From Burkholderiales bacterium (GTDB lineage Bacteria; Pseudomonadota; Gammaproteobacteria; Burkholderiales; SG8-39): a stretch of 64,000 nt of DNA. Below, piece after piece: positions 27,195-37,147 of this stretch. Position 1 is the stretch's first letter. Every line of letters starts with the position of its first letter. Position numbers and translations under genes: made by a program. The notes beneath the pieces were generated by a model. It searched no databases, had not been told where the DNA came from, and saw nothing but the letters and a program-made list of their open reading frames with translations. The DNA is taken from NCBI GenBank assembly GCA_027493935.1, contig JAOSJV010000013.1:1-64000 (forward strand), in the 5' to 3' direction.

Positions 27195-28055
27195 CTATTC
27201 GCTCCGCTCCTCGAGGTCCCGCGGCGTCACCGGCCCGAAGTGGCGATAGCCGGTCTCGTCGAGATCGCCGGCACCGATATACCAGCCCGGCGCGACGAGA
27301 ACCTCGGTCTTGCTGAGATTGGCGAGCCAGTGCTCCTCGCCGGGGCGGATGTAGTGGAAGTGCCCGGCGTGGAGCTCGACGCGGTGCTTGCCGACGCCGG
27401 CGAGCCCGTGCCCCTTGAGGATGTAGCAGACCTCCTCGCAGTTCTCGTGGGCGTGCTTCTGGTGGATGGTGCCGGCGCCGAAGTAGCCCTGCATCCAGGT
27501 GGTCGTCGCGCCGTGGACGCGGCTCAACGGCTGGTTGAAGTAGTCCTGCGTCCAGCCCTGGTCGCGCGAAGTCTTGTAAATCGGCACCAGGTCGTCGTGC
27601 ACCACGTGGTACCTGCGGCTGCGGCTCGGCGTGCGCGGCGCGCGAATGTCCTCGTCGGTCACGTCCCCGGTGTAGACGTAGCCGGTCGCCTCCAAGCTCG
27701 GCGCGCGGTCGTAGATCCCGTACACCTCGATCGGCTCGGTCTTGCTGAGATTGACGAGCCAATGCTCGACGCCGCGCGGGACGTAATGGTAGTGGCCGGC
27801 AAAGAGTTCCACGCGGTCGGGGCCGGCGCCGGCGAGGCCGTGACCCCGCACGACGTAGTACATCTCGTCGCAATCGTCGTGGCGGTGCTTCTTGTGGATC
27901 GCGCCGGGCATGAAGAGCCCGCGGAAGATCGTCGACGAGCACCCCATGCGCCCGTCCAAGACGACGCGGAAGTCGGAAATGCTCCAACCCTGCCGCGAGT
28001 CCATCTCGAGCGGCGGCACGTCGTCGATGTGTACGAACGGGTAGTGGGCGGCCAT
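27195..28055 (-). CDS. Tandem-cupin (bicupin) protein
   Basis: This 286-residue protein is made of two closely similar cupin domains. Domain 1 has HKKHRHDDCDEMYYVVRG (residues 54-71) and HWLVNLSKTEP; domain 2 has HQKHAHENCEEVCYILKG (198-215) and HWLANLSKTEV. Each keeps the HxH, Glu and second-motif His that bind metal in cupins, so both sites could be active. Such bicupins include dioxygenases, isomerases and decarboxylases. The ATG at 28055 follows AGGATGAGCGAGG. It lies upstream of the molybdenum hydroxylase genes on the same strand (150 bp gap), in keeping with a role in the same catabolic process. Confidence 0.8.
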   Translation of the reverse strand: MAAHYPFVHIDDVPPLEMDSRQGWSISDFRVVLDGRMGCSSTIFRGLFMPGAIHKKHRHDDCDEMYYVVRGHGLAGAGPDRVELFAGHYHYVPRGVEHWLVNLSKTEPIEVYGIYDRAPSLEATGYVYTGDVTDEDIRAPRTPSRSRRYHVVHDDLVPIYKTSRDQGWTQDYFNQPLSRVHGATTTWMQGYFGAGTIHQKHAHENCEEVCYILKGHGLAGVGKHRVELHAGHFHYIRPGEEHWLANLSKTEVLVAPGWYIGAGDLDETGYRHFGPVTPRDLEERSE

Positions 28056-28192
28056 GGCGCCTCGCTCATCCTGTAGTTGAAGCAGTGCGGGCGATTCTCG
28101 CTCAATTCGCTGCGACTCGCCTTTGCCCGTGTCCCCGCATCCCGTGGCGGGGCCAACGGCGTGCACGAGACCTCCGCCCCCTCCTGCTCAAC

Positions 28193-28299
28193 GGGTGGCC
28201 GCGCGAGCGGCCACCCCTCCTCGCCGAGGAGGGGCCCTGCGCCTGCGGCGCCACCACCCCGGCCGCTCGCGCGGCCACCCCCTCCTCGGCGAGGAGGGG
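28193..28299. repeat. Pair of double-hairpin palindromes
   Basis: GGGTGGCCGC-GCGA-GCGGCCACCC (28193-28216) is a perfect 10-bp stem. It overlaps a second palindrome, CCCCTCCTCG-C-CGAGGAGGGG (28214-28234). A similar pair follows at 28261-28299 (GGCCGC-TCGC-GCGGCC, then CCCCTCCTCG-G-CGAGGAGGGG). The arrangement is that of REP/BIME-like elements between the cupin gene and the convergent end of the DUF58 gene region. Confidence 0.7.
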
Positions 28300-28349
28300 A
28301 TGGGTTTGTGGGCGCTTCGCTCACCCGCTCGTCGTGATCTTCGCCCCGC

Positions 28350-29679
28350 TCAGAGCCTTCCGGACCGCTTCACGTCGAGATAGCGATTCACGAGCGCGAT
28401 CGGCAGCTCCGCGGGCTCGACGTCGAGGCACACAGCGCCGGCGCCTTCCATCGCGCGGAAAGCTGCGCTCGCGGGCGCGCAGATAGTCGGCCGCCGCGGC
28501 ATGGGTTAGCGCGCGCTCGAGGGTGTCGACGCGTGTTGCCAGCGCGCGCGAGAGGATCTCCTCGCGCAGCGAGGCGAACATCACCAGGTGGCGCGATTGC
28601 AGCAGGCGCAGCGCCGGCGCGAGCGTGTCGTCGTCCTCGTCGCGCAGGTTCGACAGGAACACCACCAGCGTACGCTTGCGGAAGCGCTTCATGATCTCGA
28701 CCGCCGCGGCGTGGAAGTCGGGTGTCTCGAGCGAGGGCGCGAGGTCGAACACGCGGTTCAGGATCGCGTTCACGGTCGCGCGCGATTTGCGCGGCGCGAG
28801 GAAGCGCCGCTCGCCGCTCAGCGTCATTATCCCCACCGCGTCGCCCTGGCGCAGCGAGACGTAGGCGAGCAGCAGCGCCGCGTTCAGCACGTGGTCAAAG
28901 TGCGCGAGCTCGCCGTCTCTTGCGGCCATTCGCCGGCCGCAGTCGATCACCAGCAGCACCTGCTGGTCGCGCTCGTCCTGATACTCGCGCGAGACGAGCT
29001 TCGCGGTGCGCGCGGTCGCCTTCCAGTCGATCTGGCGCTGGACGTCGCCCTCGCGGTACTCGCGCAGCTGGTGGAACTCGAGCCCCTCGCCGCGCCGGCG
29101 ACGCTGCAACACGCCGATCTGCGAGAGGCGATTGTCGGTCGCGAGCAGTGCGAACCCGGTGAGCGCGGCGAAGTTCGGATACACGCGCACGGTGGCCGCA
29201 TCGCCGAGGCAGCGCGTACACGCCCACAGCCCGAAAGGCGAGGCGATGCGCGCCTCGATCGCGCCAAACCGCGCCACGCCGCGCGCGACCGGCTTGACGG
29301 CGTAGCGGAGCTCGCTCCAGCCGCGGCCGGGGACGACCAGGCGCTGCGGCAGCCCGCGCGCCTCCATGCCCGGCGGGTGATGGTCGTAGATCTCGAGCGT
29401 GAGCGCGTGCGCCATGTCGTTCGCGAAGCGCAGCACGACCTCGTGGCGCACGCCGAGCGGGAGCGATCCGGGCACGCGCCGCAGCGCTGCCGGCGCTCGC
29501 CGCTGCAGCCCGGCGAGCGCGTCCGCAGCGGCCACGGCGCCGAGCGCCGCCGCGGCGATGACCCACCCGCTCGCAAGCACCGGTGCGACCGCCACCGCGA
29601 CTGCGCCGGCGGCGAGCGCCCCGGCGAGCCACAGCAGGCGTGCGGTGGGAACGAGCGGTGCGAAGAGTCGACGCGTCAT
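28350..29679 (-). CDS. DUF58 domain-containing protein (frameshift near 28460)
   Basis: The protein has two N-terminal membrane segments (residues about 14-50), then a DUF58 core with the signature GEGLEFHQLREYREGDVQRQ-IDWKATART and a von Willebrand-like fold downstream (VLLVIDCGRRM). It is about 440 residues. Deleting one C in TTTCCGCG near 28460 replaces a scrambled tail with FRAMEGAGAVCLDVEPAELP and a stop at 28350-28352. DUF58 proteins are standard partners of MoxR AAA+ ATPases, whose gene lies just upstream (81 bp). The pair probably works in chaperone-like activation of a membrane or secreted complex. Confidence 0.87.
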
Positions 29680-29760
29680 CGGCTCGGCGGGCGTCCGCCC
29701 GCCCCCATCCCCTCCTTTGCAATAGGACGGGACAACGCGACGGTGCGCCTCACGCCTTCC

Positions 29761-30744
29761 TCACGTTCGCGGCGCCTCGACCTTCTCGAGCAGCGCCTTG
29801 AGGATCGAGTCGCTAGTGTGGCCCTCGATCTCGAGCTCTGGCGCCGGCAGCACGCGGTGCCGAAGCCCCGGCAGCGCGATGCGCTTGACGTCGTCCGGGG
29901 TCACGAAGTCGCGCCCGGCGATCAGCGCGATTGCGCGCGCCGCCCGCACGAGCGCGATGCCGCCGCGCGGCCCGCAGCCCATCGCCACGCCGGTCCAGGC
30001 GCGCGTCGCGCGCACGATGCGCACCGCGTAGTCGAGCACCTTGTCCTCCACCGCGACCGCAGCGGCGATGTTCTGCAGCGTCATCACGCCGGCGGGCTTG
30101 AGCAGCGGCGCGACCGCGTCTACGTTCAGGCGCTCGCCGACGTGCCCGGCGGTGATCTGGCGGACCATGCGCGCCTCCTCGTCTGCCGGCGGGTAGTCGA
30201 TGCGGATCTTGAGCAGGAAGCGGTCGAGCTGCGCCTCGGGCAGCGCGTAGGTCCCTTCCTGCTCGATCGGGTTCTGCGTGGCGAGCACCATGAACGGCGG
30301 CGCGAGCGGATGCGCGACGCCCTCGATCGTGACCTGGCCCTCCTGCATGACCTCGAGCAGCGCGGCCTGCGTCTTCGCGGGCGCGCGGTTGATCTCGTCG
30401 GCGAGCAGCAGGTTGGTGAACACCGGCCCACGCCGGGTGGTGAACTGCCGCGTGCCCTGGTCGTAGAGCGTGTGGCCGGTCACGTCCGCCGGCATCAGGT
30501 CGGGCGTGAACTGAATGCGGCCGTACTGCCCGTCGAAGGTGCGCGCGAGCGCGCGCACGAGCAACGTCTTGCCGAGGCCGGGCACGCCCTCGATCAGCAC
30601 GTGCCCGCCGGCGAGCAGCGCCGCGAGCGTCTGCTCCACGACGTCCGTCTGGCCGACGACCGCCTTGGCGATCTCGGCGCGCATCGCGGTCAGGGCGCGC
30701 ACGGCCTGCGCGCGGCTCTCGGGCGGAATGCTCGACGGTGCCAT
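29761..30744 (-). CDS. MoxR-family AAA+ ATPase
   Basis: This 327-residue protein has Walker A GVPGLGKT (near residue 55), Walker B LLLADEIN, MoxR signature segments QFTPDLMPADVTG and ATQNPIEQEGTYALPEAQLD, sensor regions and the C-terminal lid (GRDFVTPDDVKRIALPGLRHR). MoxR ATPases act as chaperones for maturing enzyme complexes or membrane systems, generally with VWA or DUF58 partners. The ATG at 30744 gives the normal family length. It is sixth in a minus-strand series running from 35891 to 28350. Confidence 0.93.
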   Translation of the reverse strand: MAPSSIPPESRAQAVRALTAMRAEIAKAVVGQTDVVEQTLAALLAGGHVLIEGVPGLGKTLLVRALARTFDGQYGRIQFTPDLMPADVTGHTLYDQGTRQFTTRRGPVFTNLLLADEINRAPAKTQAALLEVMQEGQVTIEGVAHPLAPPFMVLATQNPIEQEGTYALPEAQLDRFLLKIRIDYPPADEEARMVRQITAGHVGERLNVDAVAPLLKPAGVMTLQNIAAAVAVEDKVLDYAVRIVRATRAWTGVAMGCGPRGGIALVRAARAIALIAGRDFVTPDDVKRIALPGLRHRVLPAPELEIEGHTSDSILKALLEKVEAPRT

Positions 30745-30803
30745 CGGATCTCCCTCGGTGCGCTCACCGCGTACGTCGCGGCCGGGTGGTACGTGATTAT
30801 GCG

Positions 30804-31917
30804 TCAGCGCGCGAGCCGCTCGTGGATCGCCTGGTACACGCGCACGCTGCGCACGAAGTCCTGAACCGTCATGCGCGCCGGCTGCGCCTCGAGCACGCGC
30901 CGCGCATCCTCCCCGGCGAGGCCGAACGCGCCGGCGAGCCGCGAGCGCCGCTCCGGCACCGAGAGCGCCGCGAGATCTGGCTGCGCACGCTGCACGCGGC
31001 GCAGCGCCGCCCTCGCGCGCCGCTTCGGCGAGGCGTGCGCCCTGTCCGGCCGCCCACAGGAAGCGTCCGCTCGCGCGCAGATGGTCGAGCAGGCTGCGGC
31101 GCGCGCTCCGGGTCCGGCGCGATCGGCCCGAACCGCGGGGCGATGCGCCACAGCCACAGCGCGACGAAGAGCGCTGCGGCCGCGAGCGCGTGCGCGGCGT
31201 TCGCGCGCAGCCAGAGCGCGAGCGACAGTCTTTGCGGCCGGTCGAAGACCAGGAACGCGGTCGCGTCGCCGGCGCCGCGCGCGAGCCGCCAACCGAGCTC
31301 GGCGTGATCATGGCCGCCGATGGCGTCGTTCCTGAGCGGCGCGGAGTCCGCGAGCACCGTTACGCGCCCGTGCTCGTACGCGATGCGGAGCAGGAGCGCG
31401 CCCTCGTCGAGGCCTGCCGCGTACTCAGCACGCGGCGCGCGCAGGAGCTGCGCCACCGGCATCGCGACGCGCAGCCGCTCGGCACCGGCATCCGGCGCGA
31501 TCAGGCGCACCGCGCCGGGCGGCAGCTTGCCGGGCCGGATGCGCTGCACCCCGAGCGCGTCGAGCAGCGGGTCGGGCACGCTCGGCGGCTCCGCTTCGAC
31601 GACGATCGCGCCGCCGCGCGCCACCCACTCGAGAAGGCGGTCGCGCTCGCGGCGTGCGAGCTCGATGCGCGCGCGCGGCAGGAGCAGCACGCCGCGCGGC
31701 GGCAGATCGGCGAGCTCCGCGGGCGAGCGCACGCGCGCGCCGGCAGGCCCATGCGTTCGGACAAGCGCTCGAGCGCGAGGTAGGGGTTGCGGCGCGCCTC
31801 GCCGGACATGCCGACGCGCTCGCGCACGGCGACCTGCTCGAAGTTGAGGAAGAACCACGCCGCGCCGAGCCCGACGAGCGCGGCGACCAGCACGGTCCAG
31901 ATCCCCTCGCGGCTCAC
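30804..31917 (-). CDS. DUF4350 domain-containing membrane protein (frameshifts near 31735 and 31110)
   Basis: The protein starts with one membrane segment (IWTVLVAALVGLGAAWFFLN). It continues in a second frame with a GATase-like DUF4350 region (VLLLPRARIELARRERDRLL, GGAIVVEAEPPSVPDPLLDA, VTVLADSAPLRND) and a second membrane segment (AHALAAAALFVALWLWRIAP). A third frame gives the C-terminal helices (FGLAGEDARRVLEAQPARM, VRSVRVYQAIHERLAR). The GTG at 31917 overlaps the DUF4129 stop (GTGA). DUF4350 proteins occur almost only beside MoxR/DUF58/DUF4129 genes; biochemical role unknown. Confidence 0.78.
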
Positions 31918-33400
31918 GCCCGCTCCTGCGCGGCGCCGTTGCCTGCGCCGAAGTGCGCCGGCCACTCGAGCGCGAGCTCGAGCGCGACGCCGGGTTCGGG
32001 GAGCCGCGCCGCGTAGGCGGCGCCCTGCCAGGTGCCGACGAGCCGCTCGAAGTAGCGCGCCGCGCCTTCCGGCAGCATCCGGCGCGCGGCGCGCGTGCAG
32101 TCGCCCTCGGTGTCGCCCGCGGCGAGACGCACGCCGTCGCGGTGCGCGAGCGTCGACAGCGCGCCGCGATAGAGCAGCGAGAGCGCCTCGCGCATCCTGC
32201 CGCCGGCGATGAGGTCGCACGCCGCGGCGGCCAGGTCCGGCGGCAGCGACTGCGGCGCGAGCGCGAGGCCGAACAGCGTCTCCGGCGGGCGATAGCGCTC
32301 GGCGCGCGCCTCGGCGAGCGATGGAACGAACCGCCGTGCCGCGAGGAGCGCGGCGACCACGAGCGCCGCCACCGCGAGCCACAGGCCGAACTCCGCCAGC
32401 ACGGCGAGAAAGCGCGCGAGGCCGTCGAGAAAGCCCGCGGCGCCGCGCTCGCGCGTCGGATCGTCCGGGCGCTCGGCGCCACCGCGATAGCGCCAGCGCA
32501 TGACCTCGCGGTGCTCCTGGAACTCCGGCGCCTTGAGCACTTCGACGATCTCCCCGCGCGCCGACTTGCCGGCGGCGGGTTGCGCGAGCGCCTCGCCGCC
32601 GCCGAGCGCGAGTGCACCGCCGAGCGCGACGGCGGCGAACGCCGCGGCCGGCCGCGCCCCCGCGAGGCGCGTCGCCATGCGCCGCAGCGCAACCTCGACG
32701 TCCCAGCCCTCGAGAACCGCGCGGCGGTTGAGGTAGAGCGAGAAGCCGCCGGCGATGTAGAACGGCTCGATCAGCGCGATCGCGCTCATGTAGGCGACGC
32801 TGTCGGCGAGGGTCCACGCCGCGGCGCCGTCGCGCCACCAGAGGGCCGCGTCGAACTCCACTTCACCCGCCCCCGGAGACACGAGGGCGACCAGCGCGCC
32901 GAGCGAGAACACGACCACCGCCTCGAAGTGGAGACAGGCCACGGTCAGACCGACCGCATGGCTGCGCATGCGCCGGCCGAGCGTCGCGCGCCGCTCGCGC
33001 GCCGCGCGGCCGCGGCTCTTTCGAGCTGCCACACCGGCAGGACGAGCGAGCGCGCGAGGTTGAACCGGTGCAGGGTGAGGCCCGCGACGAGGCCCGGCGA
33101 GGCGATCTCGCGCCAGACCGCGAGCGTCGCGCGCACGCCCGGGACCTCGCCGAACACCGCGCGCGAGACGACGTGCAGGGCGAAGCGGTCGAAGAGCGGC
33201 TTCAGCCACCACGCAAGGAGCGCGGCGAGCCAGAGTCGGTCGGCGAGCGCCGCGTGAAGCGCCACCACGACCGGCACGAATATCGCGAGGAACGCCGCGT
33301 AGAGCGCGCCCGACCACTCGCGCGCCATCAGGAAGCCGAGATCGATCGCCTCCCACGGCGGGCGCGGGCGCAGATCGACCCCGACGCGCTCAAGCTGCAC
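31914..33400 (-). CDS. DUF4129 domain-containing membrane protein (frameshift near 33000)
   Basis: This protein of about 495 residues has several membrane segments. The first part (start ATG 33400, LGFLMAREWSGALYAAFLA onward) and the rest lie in different frames that join near 33000. Recognisable pieces are FSLYLNRRAVLEGWDVEVAL and the C-terminal DUF4129 domain of about 150 residues (LIAGGRMREALSLLYRGALS, GDTEGDCTRAARRML), usually a cytoplasmic or periplasmic module next to transglutaminase-type proteins. It overlaps SpoIIM upstream by about 11 bp and DUF4350 downstream by 4 bp. Confidence 0.76.
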
Positions 33401-34387
33401 GGCGGCGCCCCGCGAGCGCGAAGTAGCCCAGCACGAGCGCCCACAGGATCGCGCCGACCGCGTATTTCGAAGCGGGCGGAAACGCGGTGAGCGGCGACCA
33501 GAACGCCTCGACGAAGGCGGCGCCGAGGAACATCGCGGCGGCGCCGTAGACGAGGCGGATGGCGCCGCGCGCGGCGGCGACGAGCGCCGCGCGCCGGCTG
33601 AGGTTGCCCGGCCCGATCAGCGCGGCTCCGAGCTTGAGGCCGGCCGCGCCGCAGAGCACGATCGCGACCAGCTCGAGCGCGCTGTGCCCGGAGACGAACG
33701 ACCAGAAGGGCGCGCCGAACCCCGCGTGCGTGAGGTGTCCCGCGACCGCCCCGATCTGCACGCCGTTCGACACCAGGTAGAACAGCGTGCCGAGGCCGAA
33801 CGCGAGCCCGGTCGCGAAGCACTGGAAGCCGATCTTGACGTTGTTCCAGATGTAGAACGCGAACATCATCACGTTCGTGTCGGCCGCGCGCATGCCGAGC
33901 CGCGGATTGGCGGGGTCGTACATCTCCTCGATTTGCGCGAGGCGCGCGGCGCGAGCAGGTAGTGGACGAAATCGGGGTGGTGCTGCAGCGCCGCGGCGAT
34001 CGCCAGCACGGGCCCGAGAAACGCGGCCGCCGCGATCGCGACCAGGCGCCATTCGGCGCGCACCCGGCGCGGAAAGTCGGCGAGGAAGAACTGCGCGACC
34101 TGGCCGCGGCGCTGGCTGCGCGCGCCGTAGAGCACGTGGTGTCCGCGCAGCGCGAGCTCGTTCAGGCGGTCCACCAGGTCGGGGCTGTACGCGCGATCGC
34201 GCGCGAGCGCGAGATGGTGGCAGAGTTGGCGGTAGGCGCGCGGCACCTCGGCGTCGGCAAGCCCGGGGGGCGCCGCGGGCTCAACGCGCCGTGAACCGGC
34301 GCGCTTCGGCTTTTGCCGGTCGTCGAGCCAGCGCTCGAACCGCGACCAGGCCTCGAAGTAGCTCGCCTCGAACGCCGCCTGCCTCAT
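33390..34387 (-). CDS. SpoIIM-family (stage II sporulation protein M-like) membrane protein (frameshift near 33955)
   Basis: The N-terminal soluble region (MRQAAFEASYFEAWSRFERW, LVDRLNELALRGHHVLYG) leads into a six-helix membrane core in the next frame (MMFAFYIWNNVKIGFQCFAT, LAFGLGTLFYLVSNGVQIGA, FWSFVSGHSALELVAIVLCG). This is the pattern of the SpoIIM/DUF95 family, widespread in non-sporulating bacteria. The ATG at 34387 overlaps the RDD stop (ATGA). Its place between RDD and DUF4129 genes in a MoxR cluster is a recurrent arrangement in proteobacteria. Confidence 0.82.
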
Positions 34388-35067
34388 CGGCGCCCGACCA
34401 GGAAGTTGGCGATCCGGACCAGGCGCTCGGCCGCGCCCGCGCCGGGGCCGACGAGCGGCCGCGTGAGCGCGGCGAGCTCCTCGGCGCGCGCCGCGGTGAG
34501 GCCGGGCACGCGCTCGGCGAAGTCGAGGATCGCCCGCTGCTCCGGTACCGAGAGCGGCTGTGCCGGCGCGAGCGGCGCGGCGGGCGGGATCATGAAACCG
34601 CGCGGGGCCGCATCGCGATAGGCCACCAGCGTGTTCGCGGCGAGGTCGCCGAGCCGCTTGAAGTCGCGGTTTACGAGCATCGCCGCGAGGCCGAAGCCGT
34701 AGCCGAACGGCAGGAAGTCGACCGCGCGCAGCAGGTTGCGCGCGAGCGCTGCCGGCCAGCGCACCGGTGTGCCGTCGTCGTTCAGCACCGCGATGCCGAG
34801 CGAGCGCTTGCCCGGCGTCTGCCCGTGCCAGTAGGCCTCGCACCACGCCGGGAACAGCCACTCGAGGAAGAACCACGCGAGCAGGACGCCGGCCCAGCCG
34901 ACGCGGCCGAGCGGCGCGAGCACGATCATCAGGACGACGAGCAGCGCGGCGCGGATGAAGAAATCGAGCAGCCACGCCAGCGCGCGCGGCACCGGGCCGG
35001 CGAGGCGCAGCGTGAGCTCGATGCCCTCGGGGGTCGCGATGCGGCGCGCGGTGTCGGAGCAACGGAT
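34384..35067 (-). CDS. RDD-family membrane protein
   Basis: An RDD domain with its conserved PRALAWLLDFFIRAALLVVL (Arg, and Asp in helix 1) and TPGKRSLGIAVLNDDG loop is followed by NRDFKRLGDLAANTLVAYRD. The C-terminal 60 residues form a soluble helical tail. About 225 residues. No ATG, GTG or TTG is in frame at the expected start (family-like sequence begins TPEGIELTL near 35030). Either a further indel has hidden the start, with a TTG at 35062 in the adjacent frame, or an upstream start is used. It precedes SpoIIM with a 4-bp overlap. Confidence 0.8.
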   Translation of the reverse strand: MRCSDTARRIATPEGIELTLRLAGPVPRALAWLLDFFIRAALLVVLMIVLAPLGRVGWAGVLLAWFFLEWLFPAWCEAYWHGQTPGKRSLGIAVLNDDGTPVRWPAALARNLLRAVDFLPFGYGFGLAAMLVNRDFKRLGDLAANTLVAYRDAAPRGFMIPPAAPLAPAQPLSVPEQRAILDFAERVPGLTAARAEELAALTRPLVGPGAGAAERLVRIANFLVGRR

Positions 35068-35114
35068 GACGGCGCAGCGACGCGCGCCGGCGCGCGCCGG
35101 CGCGAGGCGAGCGC

Positions 35115-35891
35115 CTACCTCAGAAAGAAAATGTCGCGGTAGGCGGCGTAGACCGAGCCGATCAGCACCGGCGCGAGCACCAGCCAGCCGAGACCGAACG
35201 GAATCGAGGCGACGATGGCGAGCACGACCATGATGACACCGTACACGATGAACGTCACGATGTTCTTCAGGCAGGCGAAGAAGCTCGCCTTCAGCGCGGC
35301 GACGACGTCCATCTCCTGCAGCGTGACCAGCGCCGGCGCGAACCACATCGCCATGTAGATCGGCAGCGCGAGCGCAAGGCCGATCAGCACCGCGAGCAGC
35401 ATCGTCAGTACGCTCCCGCCGCCCGGCTCGCCCCCGGCGGCGGCGATCGCGAACACGCTGCCGCCCACCATGACGAAGATCACCGCGAGCACGATCACGA
35501 AGGCCACCAGGCTGAACACGCCGATCAGCACGAGCTTGCCGGCGTTCTCGCGGAACCCGGCGAACAGGTGCCCGACCTCGAGCGGCTCGTTCTGCTCGAG
35601 CGCGCGGCAGCCGATCATCAGCCCGCCGACGAACACCGGGCCGAGCAGCGTCATGGCGATCGGACCGACGACCGGGATGATCTGGATCAGGATGCCGAGC
35701 ACGAAGAAGATCACGACGATCAGGATCCAGATGCCGGGGTTTTGCTTGAAGAGACTCCAGCCGCCGGTGATCCAACTCCACCCGTTGCCGGCGGGCTGCG
35801 CCTGCCCCTCCGGGACGAACTCGCCCTCGAGCTGCGCGCCCGGCGCGTCCGCGACGGGTGCCCTGGGTGCTGCGTACGGATCGGTTGCCAT
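35115..35891 (-). CDS. BPSS1780-family membrane protein
   Basis: This 258-residue integral membrane protein has a short Pro/Ala N-terminus (MATDPYAAPRAPVADAPG) typical of the BPSS1780 family. The signature NGWSWITGGWSLFKQNPGIW is followed by about five to six membrane segments (IVVIFFVLGILIQIIPVVG; VLIGVFSLVAFVIVLAVIFV; VYGVIMVVLAIVASIPFGLG). The ATG at 35891 follows GGGAGGAG. It is the first gene of the minus-strand cluster that continues with RDD, SpoIIM, DUF4129, DUF4350, MoxR and DUF58. Function unknown; the family is common in Burkholderiales and relatives. Confidence 0.86.
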   Translation of the reverse strand: MATDPYAAPRAPVADAPGAQLEGEFVPEGQAQPAGNGWSWITGGWSLFKQNPGIWILIVVIFFVLGILIQIIPVVGPIAMTLLGPVFVGGLMIGCRALEQNEPLEVGHLFAGFRENAGKLVLIGVFSLVAFVIVLAVIFVMVGGSVFAIAAAGGEPGGGSVLTMLLAVLIGLALALPIYMAMWFAPALVTLQEMDVVAALKASFFACLKNIVTFIVYGVIMVVLAIVASIPFGLGWLVLAPVLIGSVYAAYRDIFFLR

Positions 35892-36135
35892 GATCTCCTC
35901 CCGTTTGTCTTCTTCCGCGGCGGCGGGCGCCCGGGCGGGCGCCAGGCCGGCGCCGGCGCGGTTGCGACGTAGGGTAGTGGACGCGTGCGCCGGGAGCAAG
36001 CGCGTCGCGGCGGCAAAAGCGCAGCGTTCCGCACATGGCGTAAACGGCCCCCGCCGCGCCGGTCCGCCCGCGTCCGCTTCGTGGTAAAACCGCGGCTTAC
36101 CGACCGCGCCGGCGCACGCCGGCCGCACGTGCGAC

Positions 36136-36976
36136 ATGAAACCTCGCAGCTCCGGGCGCCTCCTGCTCATTGCGGCACTGCTAGCGGCCGCGTGCGCCGT
36201 CCGCGCGCAGTCGATCCCGGCCATCGTCAGCGCCGCCGAGGCGGGCGACGCCACGCGCGTCGAGGCGCTGTTGCGCTCCGGCGCGAGCCCGGCCTCGCGC
36301 GCCCCGGACGGCGACACCGTGTTGCACGTGGCCGCCGGCCGTCGCCATGCGAACGTCGCGAAGCTCCTGCTCGAGCGCAACGCCGACGCGAACGCCCGCG
36401 GGCGCAAGGGCGACGCGCCGCTGCACCAGGCCGCCGCGGCGGGCGACGCGAACATGGCGGCATTGCTGCTCGCGCGCGGCGCGGCGGTCGACGCGCGCAA
36501 CGCGCAAGCCGAGACGCCGCCTCTACGTCGCCGCCGAGCGCGGCCATGCCGCGATGGTGCGCGCGCTGCTCGGCCGCGGCGCGGACCCGAACGCGCGCAC
36601 CGCGAACGGCGAGGTGCCGCTGCACGCGGCGGCGATGGCCGGCAACAGCGCGACCGTCGAAGCGCTGATCGCGCGTCGCGCGGCCCCCGAGGCCACGAAC
36701 CGCGACGGCGAGGCGCCGCTCTTCTGGGCAGCGGCGACCGGTGTGCTCGAGACCACGCGCCGCCTGCTCGACAGCGGAGCCGACCCGAATGCGCGCGACC
36801 GCCGCGGCAATACTGCGCTGCACGGCGCGGCGGACGGCGGCTACGGCGAGGTGGTGGAGCTGCTGCTCGCGCGCGGCGCGAGCGCCGGGGCGCGCAACGC
36901 CGACGGCAAGACGCCGGGCGACGTGGCACGCGCCCGCGGCTATGAATCGGTCGCGAAGCTGCTCGCGCAGCGCTGA
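36136..36976 (+). CDS. Secreted ankyrin-repeat protein (frameshift near 36525)
   Basis: A signal peptide (GRLLLIAALLAAACAVRAQS, cleavage near residue 24-25) is followed by about seven ankyrin repeats: AGDATRVEALLRSGAS, HANVAKLLLERNADAN, GDAPLHQAAAAGDANM, then after removal of one C in ACGCCGCCTCTAC near 36525, LYVAAERGHAAMVRALLGRG, GEVPLHAAAMAGNSATVEAL, GEAPLFWAAATGVLETTRRL and GNTALHGAADGGYGEVVELL. Ankyrin repeats bind proteins; periplasmic ankyrin proteins are known, for example beside catalases. No partner is evident here. Confidence 0.83.
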
Positions 36977-37147
36977 CGCGAGCGCGGCCGGCGAGGCGCA
37001 AACGGCGATCGTCGCCTGCCCTGACTGGATCGTCGATGGCAGTCTGCCCCGCAGAATGATCTGCGTGGATTGAGTCGAACCAGTCGCAGTGACACCGAGC
37101 ACGCGCAGAAGCCCCCGTGAGCTCCTTGTCTGCGCGGCAAGCCTTGC

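Noticed and set aside
36136..36976. Eukaryote-like effector (ankyrin protein) delivered to a host
   Set aside because: The signal peptide and lack of any secretion-system gene nearby fit a periplasmic bacterial protein.
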